Shown: positions 52,759 through 61,245, numbered from the stretch's first letter. The stretch: 64,000 nucleotides of DNA from Micromonospora echinofusca (GCF_900091445.1 NZ_LT607733.1:1815501-1879500), one strand, 5' to 3'. Numbers and translations: made by a program. Notes: generated by a model not told the origin, from the letters alone.

Positions 52759-53327
52759 GCGAGCACGGACGGCGGAACGCCAGCATGGATGACGTAGTTC
52801 GGTCGACCTTCTCCAGCACGATGGCGTTTCTGCCCGGCGAGCTTTCACGGATGCCCCTCAGCCGCTGGAACGAGTCGGTCCTTCGCTACTTCTTCTGTCG
52901 GCTGCTCTCAAATGCCTACCCAGATGTAAAGCAGTTCGTGGAGTGCGACCGGATCGACCTGGTATTGCACCGCGCCGGGGAGAAGGCGTTCGTCGAGTTT
53001 AAGTTCTACCTGCACCCGCGGAAGTTTGATCCCTACACAGGCGATTGGTCGGGTTTCAAAGGCGGCCCGGGCCTCAGGAACTTGGCTGAGTTTCGAAGGG
53101 CCGTTGATCACCTCCACGGTCGAAATCCGATGCAGGGACTGTCTAAGTACGTCGTCCTCGTATACGTCGATCCGGTCGACGGGAGCAGTCCCGGGAACAG
53201 CTACTCGGTCCACTACGACGACTATCGCCATTCCGACGAGAAGATTGCTCTTGATCTCTTGGAGTCTGGGGGGCCTATCGAGTCAGGTGAAGACCGGCTC
53301 CAGGCCAGGCTCTTTGCCGTCCGTTAA
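52755..53327 (+). CDS. PD-(D/E)XK nuclease-like protein, defence operon gene 5
   Basis: 190-aa protein, GTG 52755 overlapping the helicase stop (GTGA). A nuclease-like core reads CDRIDLVLHRAGEKAFVEFK with Asp68, Glu81 and Lys83 in PD-(D/E)XK spacing, preceded by PLSRWNESVLRYFFCRLL and followed by YVVLVYVDPVDGSSPGNSYS. If active it would be the effector or an additional nuclease of the operon. Family assignment rests on this motif alone. Confidence 0.68.
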   Translation: MSEHGRRNASMDDVVRSTFSSTMAFLPGELSRMPLSRWNESVLRYFFCRLLSNAYPDVKQFVECDRIDLVLHRAGEKAFVEFKFYLHPRKFDPYTGDWSGFKGGPGLRNLAEFRRAVDHLHGRNPMQGLSKYVVLVYVDPVDGSSPGNSYSVHYDDYRHSDEKIALDLLESGGPIESGEDRLQARLFAVR

Positions 53328-53517
53328 GCGGCGGCGAGCGCGGTCCGTACGCCAGTCGGGGCGCTCCGCTACGGCGTCGACCGACGCGGCGAGCACCTGG
53401 CCTAGCTGGCCCAGCTGGCGCGGCGACGAGCTGTACCCACCCCGGCAGCCCTCGGGCATCATCACGAGGGCTCCATGGTCTCCCTTTGGCCGAGACCCCA
53501 GGCCGCTGCTGCGATGC

Positions 53518-53829
53518 TTACTGCTTGGCCCAGTGGCGAAAGACCTCCTGCACCTCGGTGTGCCAGGGAACGCCACCTTTCTCGAAGCCCTTACCCGGAG
53601 CCCCGGTCTCCGAGTTAACGACGAGGGCTGCCAGCGAGGGTTCGCCGGCCGCGATACACAGTCCCGAAAGATCGTCCAGCACATGACGCATGTGGTGGCT
53701 GAGGGATACGCCTGTCATGCCGATCGCTAAACCCAGCTCCTTGTATGTGACCAGCGAGCGGCGGCGAGCCGCCAAGACAAGAGCCGCTCGCGCCTGCAGG
53801 ACCTGCTGTTCTCTCACCGTCGATGCCAC
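53518..53829 (-). CDS. Small wHTH-like hypothetical protein
   Basis: 103-aa protein on the minus strand with VTYKELGLAIGMTGVSLSHH, a helix-turn-helix-like segment, and a terminal LAALVVNSETGAPGKGF motif. I have seen this tail in small proteins near restriction and defence genes but know no function. It is convergent with the nuclease gene, 190 bp away; that gap is non-coding. Confidence 0.6.
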   Translation of the reverse strand: MASTVREQQVLQARAALVLAARRRSLVTYKELGLAIGMTGVSLSHHMRHVLDDLSGLCIAAGEPSLAALVVNSETGAPGKGFEKGGVPWHTEVQEVFRHWAKQ

Positions 53830-54213
53830 ATGGACATACTGCCGTCAGGACCGGCGCAGCGGAAGGTGCGGTCAGGGCGGACCGTCGACCAAGATCCGGA
53901 CTATGTGCGGAACGAGCTAGGGTGTCAGGGGATGGCTGGCAAATCTTGCCGGCCGCTCCCACCGCACCGCCTCTTGCTCGGCGCAGCGCAACTGCCCTAC
54001 TAAACCGTGTTCCAGGCAAGCAATCATGGGAGCAGCCAAGCCGTTACGGGGTGGTGCGCCGGAGGCGGTCTACCCACCAGGCATGCTCGATCATCACCCT
54101 CGCGTCGTCGCGGCGTACCAGCAGCCGAAGGCTCGGCCGTTCTGCACGGAGTGGAACGCTACATGGCATCCCGCCTTGATTGGGGCGCCCAGAGGGGCCG
54201 GCAGGCGGGCCTC
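53830..54213. other. No gene recognised
   Basis: 384 bp between the small wHTH-like gene and the ligase gene, both on the minus strand. Frames open here on the plus strand look like shadows. No repeat or strong hairpin was noticed. Confidence 0.4.
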
Positions 54214-55227
54214 TCAGGCGGCGAGCGGCGGTACATCATGGGCGGACAGGTCTGCCCGCAGCCTGACGTATCGGGTGGGGTGGCGCCATCGGCCATACTC
54301 CAAGTCGTACGCTGCGTCGGTTTCGATTTCGGCCACGATGACAGGCTGGAGCCGGACGTAGGGCAGTGGTTGTCGATCGCCCAGTTGGGCGCTCCACGCT
54401 GCTGGCAGTCGATGGGGCCATGGATGTTTGTGGTTTGCGGCGGCCTGAAGCGCGAGCGGTGGCAGCAAGCCAGCGAGTGCACGGCGCTGTGCGGCGGGCA
54501 GCGCATGGGTCCGCGCCACGTACCGGAACCGGTCGGCGGCATCGAACCGGCCGAGCAGCAGGCTGGTCGGGTTGGTAGCGCTGCCGGTGACGCCTCCGAT
54601 GATCGCTTCCGTCGTACTGCGGGACTTGAGCTTGAACCAGCCGGCCTTGCCGGGCGTGTAGCAACTGGCAAGGTCTTTGATCACGAGTCCTTCGATGCCG
54701 GCCGCGGCCCACTCCTGCATCCAGCGGCGGGCCTCGGCGATGTCAAGGGTCTGGGGGCAGGTCGACAGCTGTGGCGGGCTGGAGGCGAGGAGCCGCGTCA
54801 TGCGGGCCCGGCGCTGCACCAGCGGCCGATCGAGCATGCTCCCGCCGCCAGCGTCGGCCAACAGGTCGAACGCCACGAAGTGCGCCGGACACTCGGCGGC
54901 CTCCCGCGTCAGGCCACGTCCGGCTGTGATCCGCCGCTGCAGAGCGGTGAATGAGGTGCGGCTGAGAGCAGCATCCCAGATGATCAGCTCGCCGTCGAGG
55001 ACCACGCCCTGCGGCAGGTTGGCGCGCAGATGCCGAACGACGTCTGGGAAGTACGGGGTCAGGTTCTTACCCTGTCGGCTCTGCAGCAGGACCTGGTCGG
55101 CGGTGACGGAGGCTAGGCATCGCCAGCCGTCCCACTTGGGTTCGTAGGCAAGCTGGCGACCGCCGTGGACGGGCAGCTCGGTGATGCTGGCCGCTCGCAT
55201 GGGCTCGATCGTTTGCCGCAAGGTCAT
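54214..55227 (-). CDS. ATP-dependent DNA ligase (intact copy)
   Basis: 337-aa ligase of the LigC/LigD-ligase-domain type, sealing DNA nicks with ATP. Motif I YEPKWDGWR contains the adenylated Lys31; VVLDGELIIWD, FVAFDLLAD, EGLVIKD and WFKLKSR are motifs III, IIIa, IV and V; an OB-fold follows (TEAIIGGVTGSATNPTSLLL). ATG 55227 starts 30 residues before motif I, as in the family. Actinobacterial chromosomes carry such NHEJ-type ligases, and a degraded copy lies inverted at 41,812-42,413. Confidence 0.92.
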   Translation of the reverse strand: MTLRQTIEPMRAASITELPVHGGRQLAYEPKWDGWRCLASVTADQVLLQSRQGKNLTPYFPDVVRHLRANLPQGVVLDGELIIWDAALSRTSFTALQRRITAGRGLTREAAECPAHFVAFDLLADAGGGSMLDRPLVQRRARMTRLLASSPPQLSTCPQTLDIAEARRWMQEWAAAGIEGLVIKDLASCYTPGKAGWFKLKSRSTTEAIIGGVTGSATNPTSLLLGRFDAADRFRYVARTHALPAAQRRALAGLLPPLALQAAANHKHPWPHRLPAAWSAQLGDRQPLPYVRLQPVIVAEIETDAAYDLEYGRWRHPTRYVRLRADLSAHDVPPLAA

Positions 55228-55577
55228 CCCCCGATGATGTGATCGCCCTGACGGTAGCTCGCAACGCCGCTACCAGCGAAAACGCGGAATCCGAGATCCG
55301 GACGAGGACCATCAGCGGGGTGTGAACGGGCACGATAGTCGGCCACCCGCGTCGATGCGGGAACTGCCTACCCGGGTTGAAGCCGTCCGTTGACAAGGAT
55401 GGTCGTGGCACTTGGCCGGCTGGTTGAAGTTGGACGGGCGGCCGCCCGGACCTCACCGCTGCACCCCCCCCCGGGGCGCCGAGCCCGTCGAACTACTGCC
55501 GTGGCGAGCCGTCCTGCACAGCCGCACGACGTGGCCAATGTCGGGCTCCTGGCTATCCGGTCGCAATGGTTCCACCT
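55228..55577. other. No gene recognised
   Basis: 350 bp between divergent ligase and DUF1360 genes, the probable right junction of the cargo block. It contains a C-tract (10 C within 55,475-55,484). No ORF with a ribosome site was found. Confidence 0.4.
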
Positions 55578-55904
55578 ATGCTCATACCCGTGATGGGGTT
55601 GATCGAGGTCGTGGTGATGCTCTTCGTCGTCGCCCGCGTAACCCGGCTGGTCACCGCCGACGAGATCACGCGGCGGCTCCGAGCGACGATCGTGAATTGG
55701 CTCCCCGAGGGCAGCGCTTTCGCCTACCTGCTGTTCTGCCGCTGGTGCCTTTCGGTGTGGGTCGCCCTGCCGGTCGCCGCCAGCTGGTGGGTGCTGTCCT
55801 TCATGCCTCGCTGGTCCGGGCACTGGTGGATTGACGTGCCGACTGTCGGCCTGGCCCTGTCGTACGCGACCGGCCTGCTGGTGCGCGCCGAGCCCGAGGA
55901 GTAG
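55578..55904 (+). CDS. DUF1360 membrane protein of phage head module (intact copy)
   Basis: 108-aa membrane protein. LIPVMGLIEVVVMLFVVARV, then TRLVTADEITRRLR and AYLLFCRWCLSVWVALPVAA show the DUF1360 pattern (R-x-T-R-L, Cys-x-x-Cys-x-S-x-W). A second hydrophobic helix and an acidic end follow. ATG 55578 is used because the decayed left copy shares identity from exactly this codon; ATG 55566 is also possible. It ends 3 bp before portal, as expected for a phage late operon. Confidence 0.75.
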   Translation: MLIPVMGLIEVVVMLFVVARVTRLVTADEITRRLRATIVNWLPEGSAFAYLLFCRWCLSVWVALPVAASWWVLSFMPRWSGHWWIDVPTVGLALSYATGLLVRAEPEE

Positions 55905-55907
55905 TGC

Positions 55908-57788
55908 ATGGCGTTCTGGGGCACGAAGCCCAACGTCGACAGCGAGGTCGGCAGGGCGACTGCCGTCGTCGCGTCGGCGGCGAAGATGCGCTACGAGTCC
56001 AGCGGCAGCCTGCGCAAGGTCACCAAGCAGGAGTGGCAGGACGAGGCGTGGCGGCACTACGAGCAATGCGGCGAGCTGGCTTACCTGGTCGACCTCATCG
56101 CGAAGGCGATGGGACGCGCCCGGCTGTACATCACGCAGATCGACGAGCAGGGCCGGCCCGTCGAGACACCCGACCAGGCGCCGGCTGGCGTCAATGAGAC
56201 GTTCCTCGGCGGACCCGGCCAGCAGGGGGAGCTGCTGCACGATGCCGGGATCCAGCTCGGTGTGCCCGGTGAGTGCTACCTGATCGGCGAGCCGGAGAAG
56301 GACGACGCCGGCAACGCGACCGACCGGGAGCGGTGGTTCATTGCCTCCAACGAGGAGCTGCAGGAGCGAGCCGGTAAGTACGTCCTTGACCAGGGCGACG
56401 GGCCGCGCGAGCTGGAGGTTGACGAGACCGTGATCGTGCGGATCTGGTCGCCGTCGCCCCGCAGGCACACCCTGCCGAAGTCGCAGGTGCAGGCTAACCG
56501 GCGGGTGCTGCGGCTGATCGAGCGGCTGACGCAGTACGTCCAGTCGCAGATCGACTCTCGGCTGGCCGGCGCGGGAATCCTGCTGCTGCCGAACGAGCTG
56601 TCGTTCGCCGCCGCCGAGCAGGAGGAGGACGCCGAGGACGGGGTGACGTCGTTCCTGGCGACGCTGACCGAGGCGATGACCACCGCGGTGAAGGACCGCG
56701 ACTCCGTGGCCGCCCTCGTCCCGATCGTGGTGCAGGGCCCCGCCGAGCACCTGGAGAAGGCCCGGTTGCTCAGCTTCGCCACCGAGCTGTCGGCAACGGT
56801 GCCGTCGATGCTGGACGGCGCGATCCGGCGGCTGGCCCTCGGTCTGGACGCCCCGCCGGAGATGCTGCTCGGCATGACGCAGGCAAACCATTGGGGCGCC
56901 TGGATGACTGACGAGGCGACGATCAAGTACCACGTCGAGTCGAAGCTGGAGCTCTTCTGCGCGGCGCTGACCCAGCAAATGCTGTGGCCGGCCCTGGAAG
57001 GCGCGCCCGGCGTCGCCGACGCCAAGCGGTGGATCGTTTGGTACGACACCAGCGAGCTGACGCAGACCCCGGACAAGGGCGCGGACGCAAAGGACCTGTA
57101 CGGCCTCGGCGAGCTGTCCGGTGACGCGCTTCGCCGGGAGACCGGGTTCGGTGAGCATGACAAGCCGACCGACGACGAGCGGGAGCTGCGCCGCCTGCTG
57201 GAGATCATCCGGACGGTGCCGGCCGCCGGCCCGCTGCTCGTGCAGCGGCTCCTGGAGGTCGCCGGGGTATCCGTGCAGCTCGATGCAGCCGCGTTGAAGC
57301 CGGCCCCGCAGCCGGCCGAGCTGCCCGTCGGCGAACCGCCCGCCGAGGACGAGGAGCCGACGACCGACGAGCCGCCGGACGGCGACACCGAGGACCGCGG
57401 CCCGCCCGAGCAGAACGCGATCGCCGCGTCGGCCGCCGACCCGCTGTCCGGGCCGTTCGTCGCCGCCTGCGAGGTCCTCGCGCTGCGGGCGCTGGAGATC
57501 GCCGGGAAGCGGGTCCTCGGCCGTGACCGGTACCGGCACGCCGACTTGAAGGCGTGGGATTACCACACGGTGCGGCAGTCCACGCCGACGTCCGTGCCTC
57601 GCCTGCTTCAGGGGGCGTGGACGGCCGTGCCGGCGATCGCCACCCGGCTCGGCGTCGACGCGGAGAAGCTGGAGGCTGCCTTGACCACGTACGTCGGTGG
57701 CCTGCTCGTCACCGGCACCGGGCACGACCCGGCGGAGCTGCGCGAGCACCTGGCTGCCACGGTGCGCGGAGAGCTGGCGCTGGCGTGA
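55908..57788 (+). CDS. Phage portal protein
   Basis: 626-aa portal forming the DNA channel of the head. Helical N-terminus AYLVDLIAKAMGRARLYITQ, the wing/stem region with VIVRIWSPSPRRHTLPKSQV and VLRLIERLTQYVQSQIDSRL, the conserved IRRLALGLDAPPEMLLGM and NHWGAWMTDEATIKYHVESK are typical of actinophage portals. A Pro/Glu-rich extension (about 470-510) precedes a C-terminal helical segment. Length and layout are normal. Confidence 0.92.
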   Translation: MAFWGTKPNVDSEVGRATAVVASAAKMRYESSGSLRKVTKQEWQDEAWRHYEQCGELAYLVDLIAKAMGRARLYITQIDEQGRPVETPDQAPAGVNETFLGGPGQQGELLHDAGIQLGVPGECYLIGEPEKDDAGNATDRERWFIASNEELQERAGKYVLDQGDGPRELEVDETVIVRIWSPSPRRHTLPKSQVQANRRVLRLIERLTQYVQSQIDSRLAGAGILLLPNELSFAAAEQEEDAEDGVTSFLATLTEAMTTAVKDRDSVAALVPIVVQGPAEHLEKARLLSFATELSATVPSMLDGAIRRLALGLDAPPEMLLGMTQANHWGAWMTDEATIKYHVESKLELFCAALTQQMLWPALEGAPGVADAKRWIVWYDTSELTQTPDKGADAKDLYGLGELSGDALRRETGFGEHDKPTDDERELRRLLEIIRTVPAAGPLLVQRLLEVAGVSVQLDAAALKPAPQPAELPVGEPPAEDEEPTTDEPPDGDTEDRGPPEQNAIAASAADPLSGPFVAACEVLALRALEIAGKRVLGRDRYRHADLKAWDYHTVRQSTPTSVPRLLQGAWTAVPAIATRLGVDAEKLEAALTTYVGGLLVTGTGHDPAELREHLAATVRGELALA

Positions 57789-57815
57789 CCGCCCCGACCG
57801 CCCTCGTTCCCGACC

Positions 57816-58016
57816 TTGGTGCAGGTGCACGGCCACGCCTGCCGCCGTTCCGGGCGCGGCAAGGGCTGCGAGCTCCTCACATGGTCGCTGTGCCAGATGT
57901 GCGGCTGGTGGGGCGAGCTGTGGGACGGCGACCAGCCGCCCCTGACCGACGCCACGCACGTCTGCAACCCCGCGGACGTGGAGCGGCATCAGCACACGAG
58001 GAGGAACCATGGATGA
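57816..58016 (+). CDS. Small Cys-rich phage protein
   Basis: 66-aa protein between portal and the 58009 gene, from TTG 57816 (or GTG 57819). HACRRSGRGKGCELLTWSLC and CQMCGWWGELWDG give a compact metal-binding-like pattern. Its stop overlaps the next ATG. No good ribosome site is visible, so the start is uncertain. Confidence 0.5.
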   Translation: MVQVHGHACRRSGRGKGCELLTWSLCQMCGWWGELWDGDQPPLTDATHVCNPADVERHQHTRRNHG

Positions 58017-58257
58017 CCCGACGGCGATCACCTTGACCCAGGTCCAGGACATGTTCGCGCTGGTGGGCATCACCCTCGACAAGGACTTCGTGCGGCTGGA
58101 GCTGTCCGAGGACAAGCTGACGATCTACCGGGTGGAGCGCACGCCCGCCGGCATGCCGGCCGGCCGCTCGGACGGTGGCGTGCGGAGCATCGCGTCGACG
58201 GTCGCCGTGGTGGCGGTTCTGGCGCCCGCGCCGGCGGTGACGGCCGAAGAGCCGTGA
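58009..58257 (+). CDS. Small phage protein of head operon
   Basis: 82-aa protein, ATG 58009 with GGAGGAA upstream, overlapping the preceding stop and the following GTG. It starts MDDPTAITLTQVQDMFALVG and has a hydrophobic Ala/Val-rich end. Function is unknown; position suggests head assembly or membrane association. Confidence 0.65.
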   Translation: MDDPTAITLTQVQDMFALVGITLDKDFVRLELSEDKLTIYRVERTPAGMPAGRSDGGVRSIASTVAVVAVLAPAPAVTAEEP

Positions 58258-60461
58258 CCGACGAGCCGGACCGCTGGCTGCCGCTGCGCCTCGACCACGA
58301 GGCGCGGGTGCTCGCTGCCGAGAAGCGCGTCGAGCGGGCCGCACGGGCGGCGCTGCGGGCCTGGCTGCGGTCCGCCCGGACCGCGACCCTGCCGGTCACC
58401 GCGGCGGCGCTGCCGCCGGACCCGTCGGCGCTCGCGGGCGCCGGGCAGGCGTGGTTCGAGGCGATGACGGTCCACCTGCTCCCCGCAGTCGACGCGACGT
58501 TCCTCGCCGGGGTCGCGGATGCGGGCGGCGACGTCGAGCTGCTGCGGGTCGCGCAGATGAAGGACGAGTACCTGGCGGCGCTGCCCAACAGGTTGCAGGG
58601 CGTGCCCGACAGCGCGTGGACGCAGGTGACGGCGGCCATCGCCGAGCTCACCGCCGAAGGCGCGAGCATCCCGAGGATCCGCGACGCCATCGAGGCGATC
58701 CTCGGCGAGCTGTCGTGGGAAGACCGGGCGGTGACGATCGCCCGGACCGAGACGATCGGCGCGTACAACGCGGGCACGCTGACCGCCTGGCTGACCGCCC
58801 AGGCGGCGCTCGACGAGAAGCTGGACAAGGTGTGGGTGGCGACCCACGACGAGCGGACCCGGCCGGACCACCGCGACGCGGACGGGCAGCGCGTCGCCCT
58901 AGACGGCGTGTTCATGGTCGGCGGCGTGCCGATGCGGTACCCGGGCGACCCGGCGGCACCGCCCGGCCAGACGGTGCAGTGCCGCTGCACGATGATCGAG
59001 GTGGAGGCCGGCGAGCCCCTGCCTGCGGTTCCTGAGCACCCCTGGCCCCGACGGGATCGGGCCAGCGGGTTGGACATCACGGTGACAGCGGCGGGAGCCG
59101 CGAAGGGTGGCAAGCAGATGGCGACGTGGAAGGGAACGCTGGCGCCGCTGGGTGCCAGGTCGGGTGACCGGCGGATCTTTGCGGCGGACGGCCAGTGGTC
59201 GTTCCGCGACCTGCCGCTGCCCCTGCGGTGGGCCCGCGAGGACGCCCCGGGGCACGAGGGCGCGGTGACGATCGGCCGGATCACCGCCGGGGAGGTGCAG
59301 AAGACCGAGCTGTCCGGCGCGGGCGACTTCATCGACGCCGTGCCGGAGCTGGCGGAGGCTCTGGAGCTGTGGCGGGCCGGCGTGCTGTTCCCGTCGGTGG
59401 ACCTCGACGAGTTCGAGTTCGTGTACGCGAATGCGGACGGCAAGCCGATCGAGGACATGACCGACGAGGAGTGGGAGGCGTTCGTCGAGGCCGGCGATGA
59501 GCCGTACCTGCTGGTGACGAAGGGCCGCGTCATGGCGGTGACGATGCTCGGCACGCAGGCGTTCGTGCAGGCGCGGCTGGAGCTGATCGACGAGGTCCCC
59601 ACCGACGACGAGACGCCCTCAGACGAGGTGAAGGAGGAAGAGCCGGTAACTGCGGCTGGCGCAGCGGCGATGAAGAAGCAGGTCGCACCGGTGTACCCGC
59701 CGAGGGGGTGGTTCGACGACCCGGGCCTGGAGGAGCTGACGCCGATCACCGTGACGGTCGACGGCCGGGTGTTCGGGCACCTCGCCGACCGGGACTGCCA
59801 CCTGTCGTTCCTCCAGGGTGGGCAGTGCGTGATGCCGCCGGAAGAGGGCGGCTTCGACTGGTTCCACCGGCCGGAGATCGAGACGGCCGAGGGGGAACTG
59901 GTCGCGGTCGGGCACATCACCGCGGCGACCGGGCACGCCGACTTGGCAGCCAGCGCGGCGAGCGCGGTCGCGCACTACGACGACACCGGCACGCAGGTCG
60001 CGGTGGTCCGGGCCGGCCGGGACGCGCACGGCACGTGGGTCGCCGGGTCGTTGGTGCCGGAGGCCACCGAGGAGCAGGTGCAGCTTCTGCGCCGGTCGCC
60101 GCTGTCCGGGGACTGGCGGTGGATCGGCGGGGCCCGGCAGCTCGTCGCGGCGCTGTGCGTCAACGTCGGCGGGTTCCCGGTCGTGCGGGGCCGCACGTCG
60201 GGTGGCCGGGCGTACGCGATGGTCGCCTCCGGTTGGTCCGGCTGGCAGCCGTCGGCGCCGGCGCGCGGCCGCCGGCGGGAGCCCGCCCTGACGTCGCCGG
60301 CCGCCCTCGACGCGGCGGTGCGGCGCGCGGTGGCCGCCGGATTCGCCGCCGAGCGGCAGCGCGTCGCCGCGGCGGCGACGGCCGAGCGGATCGCGGCGTC
60401 GATCGGCCGGGACCGGAAGGCCCTCGTGGCGGCGCTGGCCGCCCAGGTGCATGGCGAGTAG
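58254..60461 (+). CDS. MuF-like minor head protein fused to capsid maturation protease
   Basis: 735-aa fusion. The N-terminal MuF-like head-morphogenesis domain (about 1-260) has TIARTETIGAYNAGTLTAWL and the hallmark WVATHDERTRPDHRDADGQR ... GQTVQCRCTMIEV. The following part (about 280-480) begins LAPLGARSGDRRIFAADGQW with APGHEGAVTIGRI. The last section has VAVGHITAATGHADLAASAA and HGTWVAGSLVPEATEEQVQL, which resembles the prohead protease. Such MuF-protease fusions are common in actinophages. GTG 58254 overlaps the previous stop. Confidence 0.85.
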   Translation: MTDEPDRWLPLRLDHEARVLAAEKRVERAARAALRAWLRSARTATLPVTAAALPPDPSALAGAGQAWFEAMTVHLLPAVDATFLAGVADAGGDVELLRVAQMKDEYLAALPNRLQGVPDSAWTQVTAAIAELTAEGASIPRIRDAIEAILGELSWEDRAVTIARTETIGAYNAGTLTAWLTAQAALDEKLDKVWVATHDERTRPDHRDADGQRVALDGVFMVGGVPMRYPGDPAAPPGQTVQCRCTMIEVEAGEPLPAVPEHPWPRRDRASGLDITVTAAGAAKGGKQMATWKGTLAPLGARSGDRRIFAADGQWSFRDLPLPLRWAREDAPGHEGAVTIGRITAGEVQKTELSGAGDFIDAVPELAEALELWRAGVLFPSVDLDEFEFVYANADGKPIEDMTDEEWEAFVEAGDEPYLLVTKGRVMAVTMLGTQAFVQARLELIDEVPTDDETPSDEVKEEEPVTAAGAAAMKKQVAPVYPPRGWFDDPGLEELTPITVTVDGRVFGHLADRDCHLSFLQGGQCVMPPEEGGFDWFHRPEIETAEGELVAVGHITAATGHADLAASAASAVAHYDDTGTQVAVVRAGRDAHGTWVAGSLVPEATEEQVQLLRRSPLSGDWRWIGGARQLVAALCVNVGGFPVVRGRTSGGRAYAMVASGWSGWQPSAPARGRRREPALTSPAALDAAVRRAVAAGFAAERQRVAAAATAERIAASIGRDRKALVAALAAQVHGE

Positions 60462-60475
60462 GGAGGAGAGCAGGC

Positions 60476-60634
60476 GTGGGCTGCAACTGCGGCAGCAAGG
60501 CCAGGGGCGCGACCGTGTGGGTGCTGTCCTACGGGGACGGGCGTCGCGGCGGCGAGTATGGGTCGAAGACGCTGGCGGAGGTCGCCGACGTGCAGAAGGG
60601 CGGCGGCGGCGTCATCCGCCAGGTGCAGAAGTAG
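60476..60634 (+). CDS. Small Gly-rich phage protein
   Basis: 52-aa protein starting MGCNCGSKARGATVWVLSYG and ending VIRQVQK. GTG 60476 is preceded by GGAGGAG at 6 bp. Short proteins with an N-terminal CNCG motif occur after capsid-protease genes in actinophages; their function is unknown. Confidence 0.65.
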   Translation: MGCNCGSKARGATVWVLSYGDGRRGGEYGSKTLAEVADVQKGGGGVIRQVQK

Positions 60635-60717
60635 GGAGCTGGGGGTGCGGCGCCCACCGGCACCGCACCCGCAGCACCGCCTGGGCAGCGGGCTGCCCGT
60701 TCGATGGTTGTACCGGC

Positions 60718-61245
60718 CTACCGGGGTCGAGGCATGGGGCGGCGCTTGTACGCCCTCGCCTTGTGAACGTTACGTGGGGGCAGAACCGTATCTGGCTGCC
60801 AGTCCTTCACCTCCACAAGGAGGCCGTCCGCCTTTAGGTCATAAGAGTCCCAAGCGTCCGTGCTTACGAGAATGGGAGTGTCCGTGGTTACGAGACGGCG
60901 AGCGGCCTTATCAGCTTCGTCGAGTCGCAGGAATTTCTCGGCGTATGCCCTTAGTTGAGTGCGGCGACGGACCGCGCGGATGGCCCGGATGCCGGCCCTG
61001 GGTGCAGCTCGGCCGGCCGCGCCGAGGGTGAACCGCAGGGCGGTCAGAAGCTTGAGCAGCTTTCCGGGCCGGTCGTCGATGAGCGCGGCCCACTCCTCCG
61101 CGTACGCTGCGGCCATCTCGGGGTCCGTTGTCCAGCGGTAGGCCGACCACCGGGCCAGCTTCTGCGCGAGCCACGGCGAGATGTCGGTGACCTCGTTGAC
61201 GAGGAGCCCAAACACGATGCCGAGAATGATCTCCCAGCGGTTCAC
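60718..61245 (-). CDS. Membrane-anchored hypothetical protein paired with PadR regulator
   Basis: 175-aa protein from GTG 61245, overlapping the PadR stop. It opens with a hydrophobic segment (WEIILGIVFGLLVNEVTDIS), then WLAQKLARWSAYRWTTDPEM and RPGKLLKLLTALRFTLGAAG, a pattern common in uncharacterised actinobacterial proteins. The C-terminus has DLKADGLLVEVKDWQ, where D-x-x-x-x-x-x-EVK faintly recalls a PD-(D/E)XK site, followed by a basic tail. It runs against the head operon. Function is unknown; lysogenic conversion is a possibility. Confidence 0.65.
   Translation of the reverse strand: MNRWEIILGIVFGLLVNEVTDISPWLAQKLARWSAYRWTTDPEMAAAYAEEWAALIDDRPGKLLKLLTALRFTLGAAGRAAPRAGIRAIRAVRRRTQLRAYAEKFLRLDEADKAARRLVTTDTPILVSTDAWDSYDLKADGLLVEVKDWQPDTVLPPRNVHKARAYKRRPMPRPR

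Larger units (their letters stand above)
38461..55577. mobile_element. Cargo block inserted between terminase and portal modules
   Basis: About 17 kb of non-structural genes between a decayed and an intact copy of the same DUF1360 gene, in a phage region where terminase, DUF1360 protein and portal would normally be adjacent. It includes the HhH/RusA fusion, the membrane pair, the DUF499-DUF1156-helicase operon and DNA ligase copies. No transposase or integrase is visible inside, so acquisition by recombination between related phages is more likely than transposition. Confidence 0.6.

Noticed and set aside
53283..53684. Minus-strand 133-codon frame after the nuclease gene
   Set aside because: Overlaps the convincing 53518-53829 gene in another frame and has Arg/Pro/Ser shadow composition.
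54007..54954. Plus-strand 315-codon frame opposite the DNA ligase
   Set aside because: Ligase motifs I, III, IV and V are all on the minus strand.
38461..55577. Cargo block as a transposon
   Set aside because: No transposase, terminal inverted repeats or target duplication seen; flanks are gene copies instead.
55368..58115. Long minus-strand frame opposite portal
   Set aside because: Portal on the other strand is certain; this frame has shadow composition.
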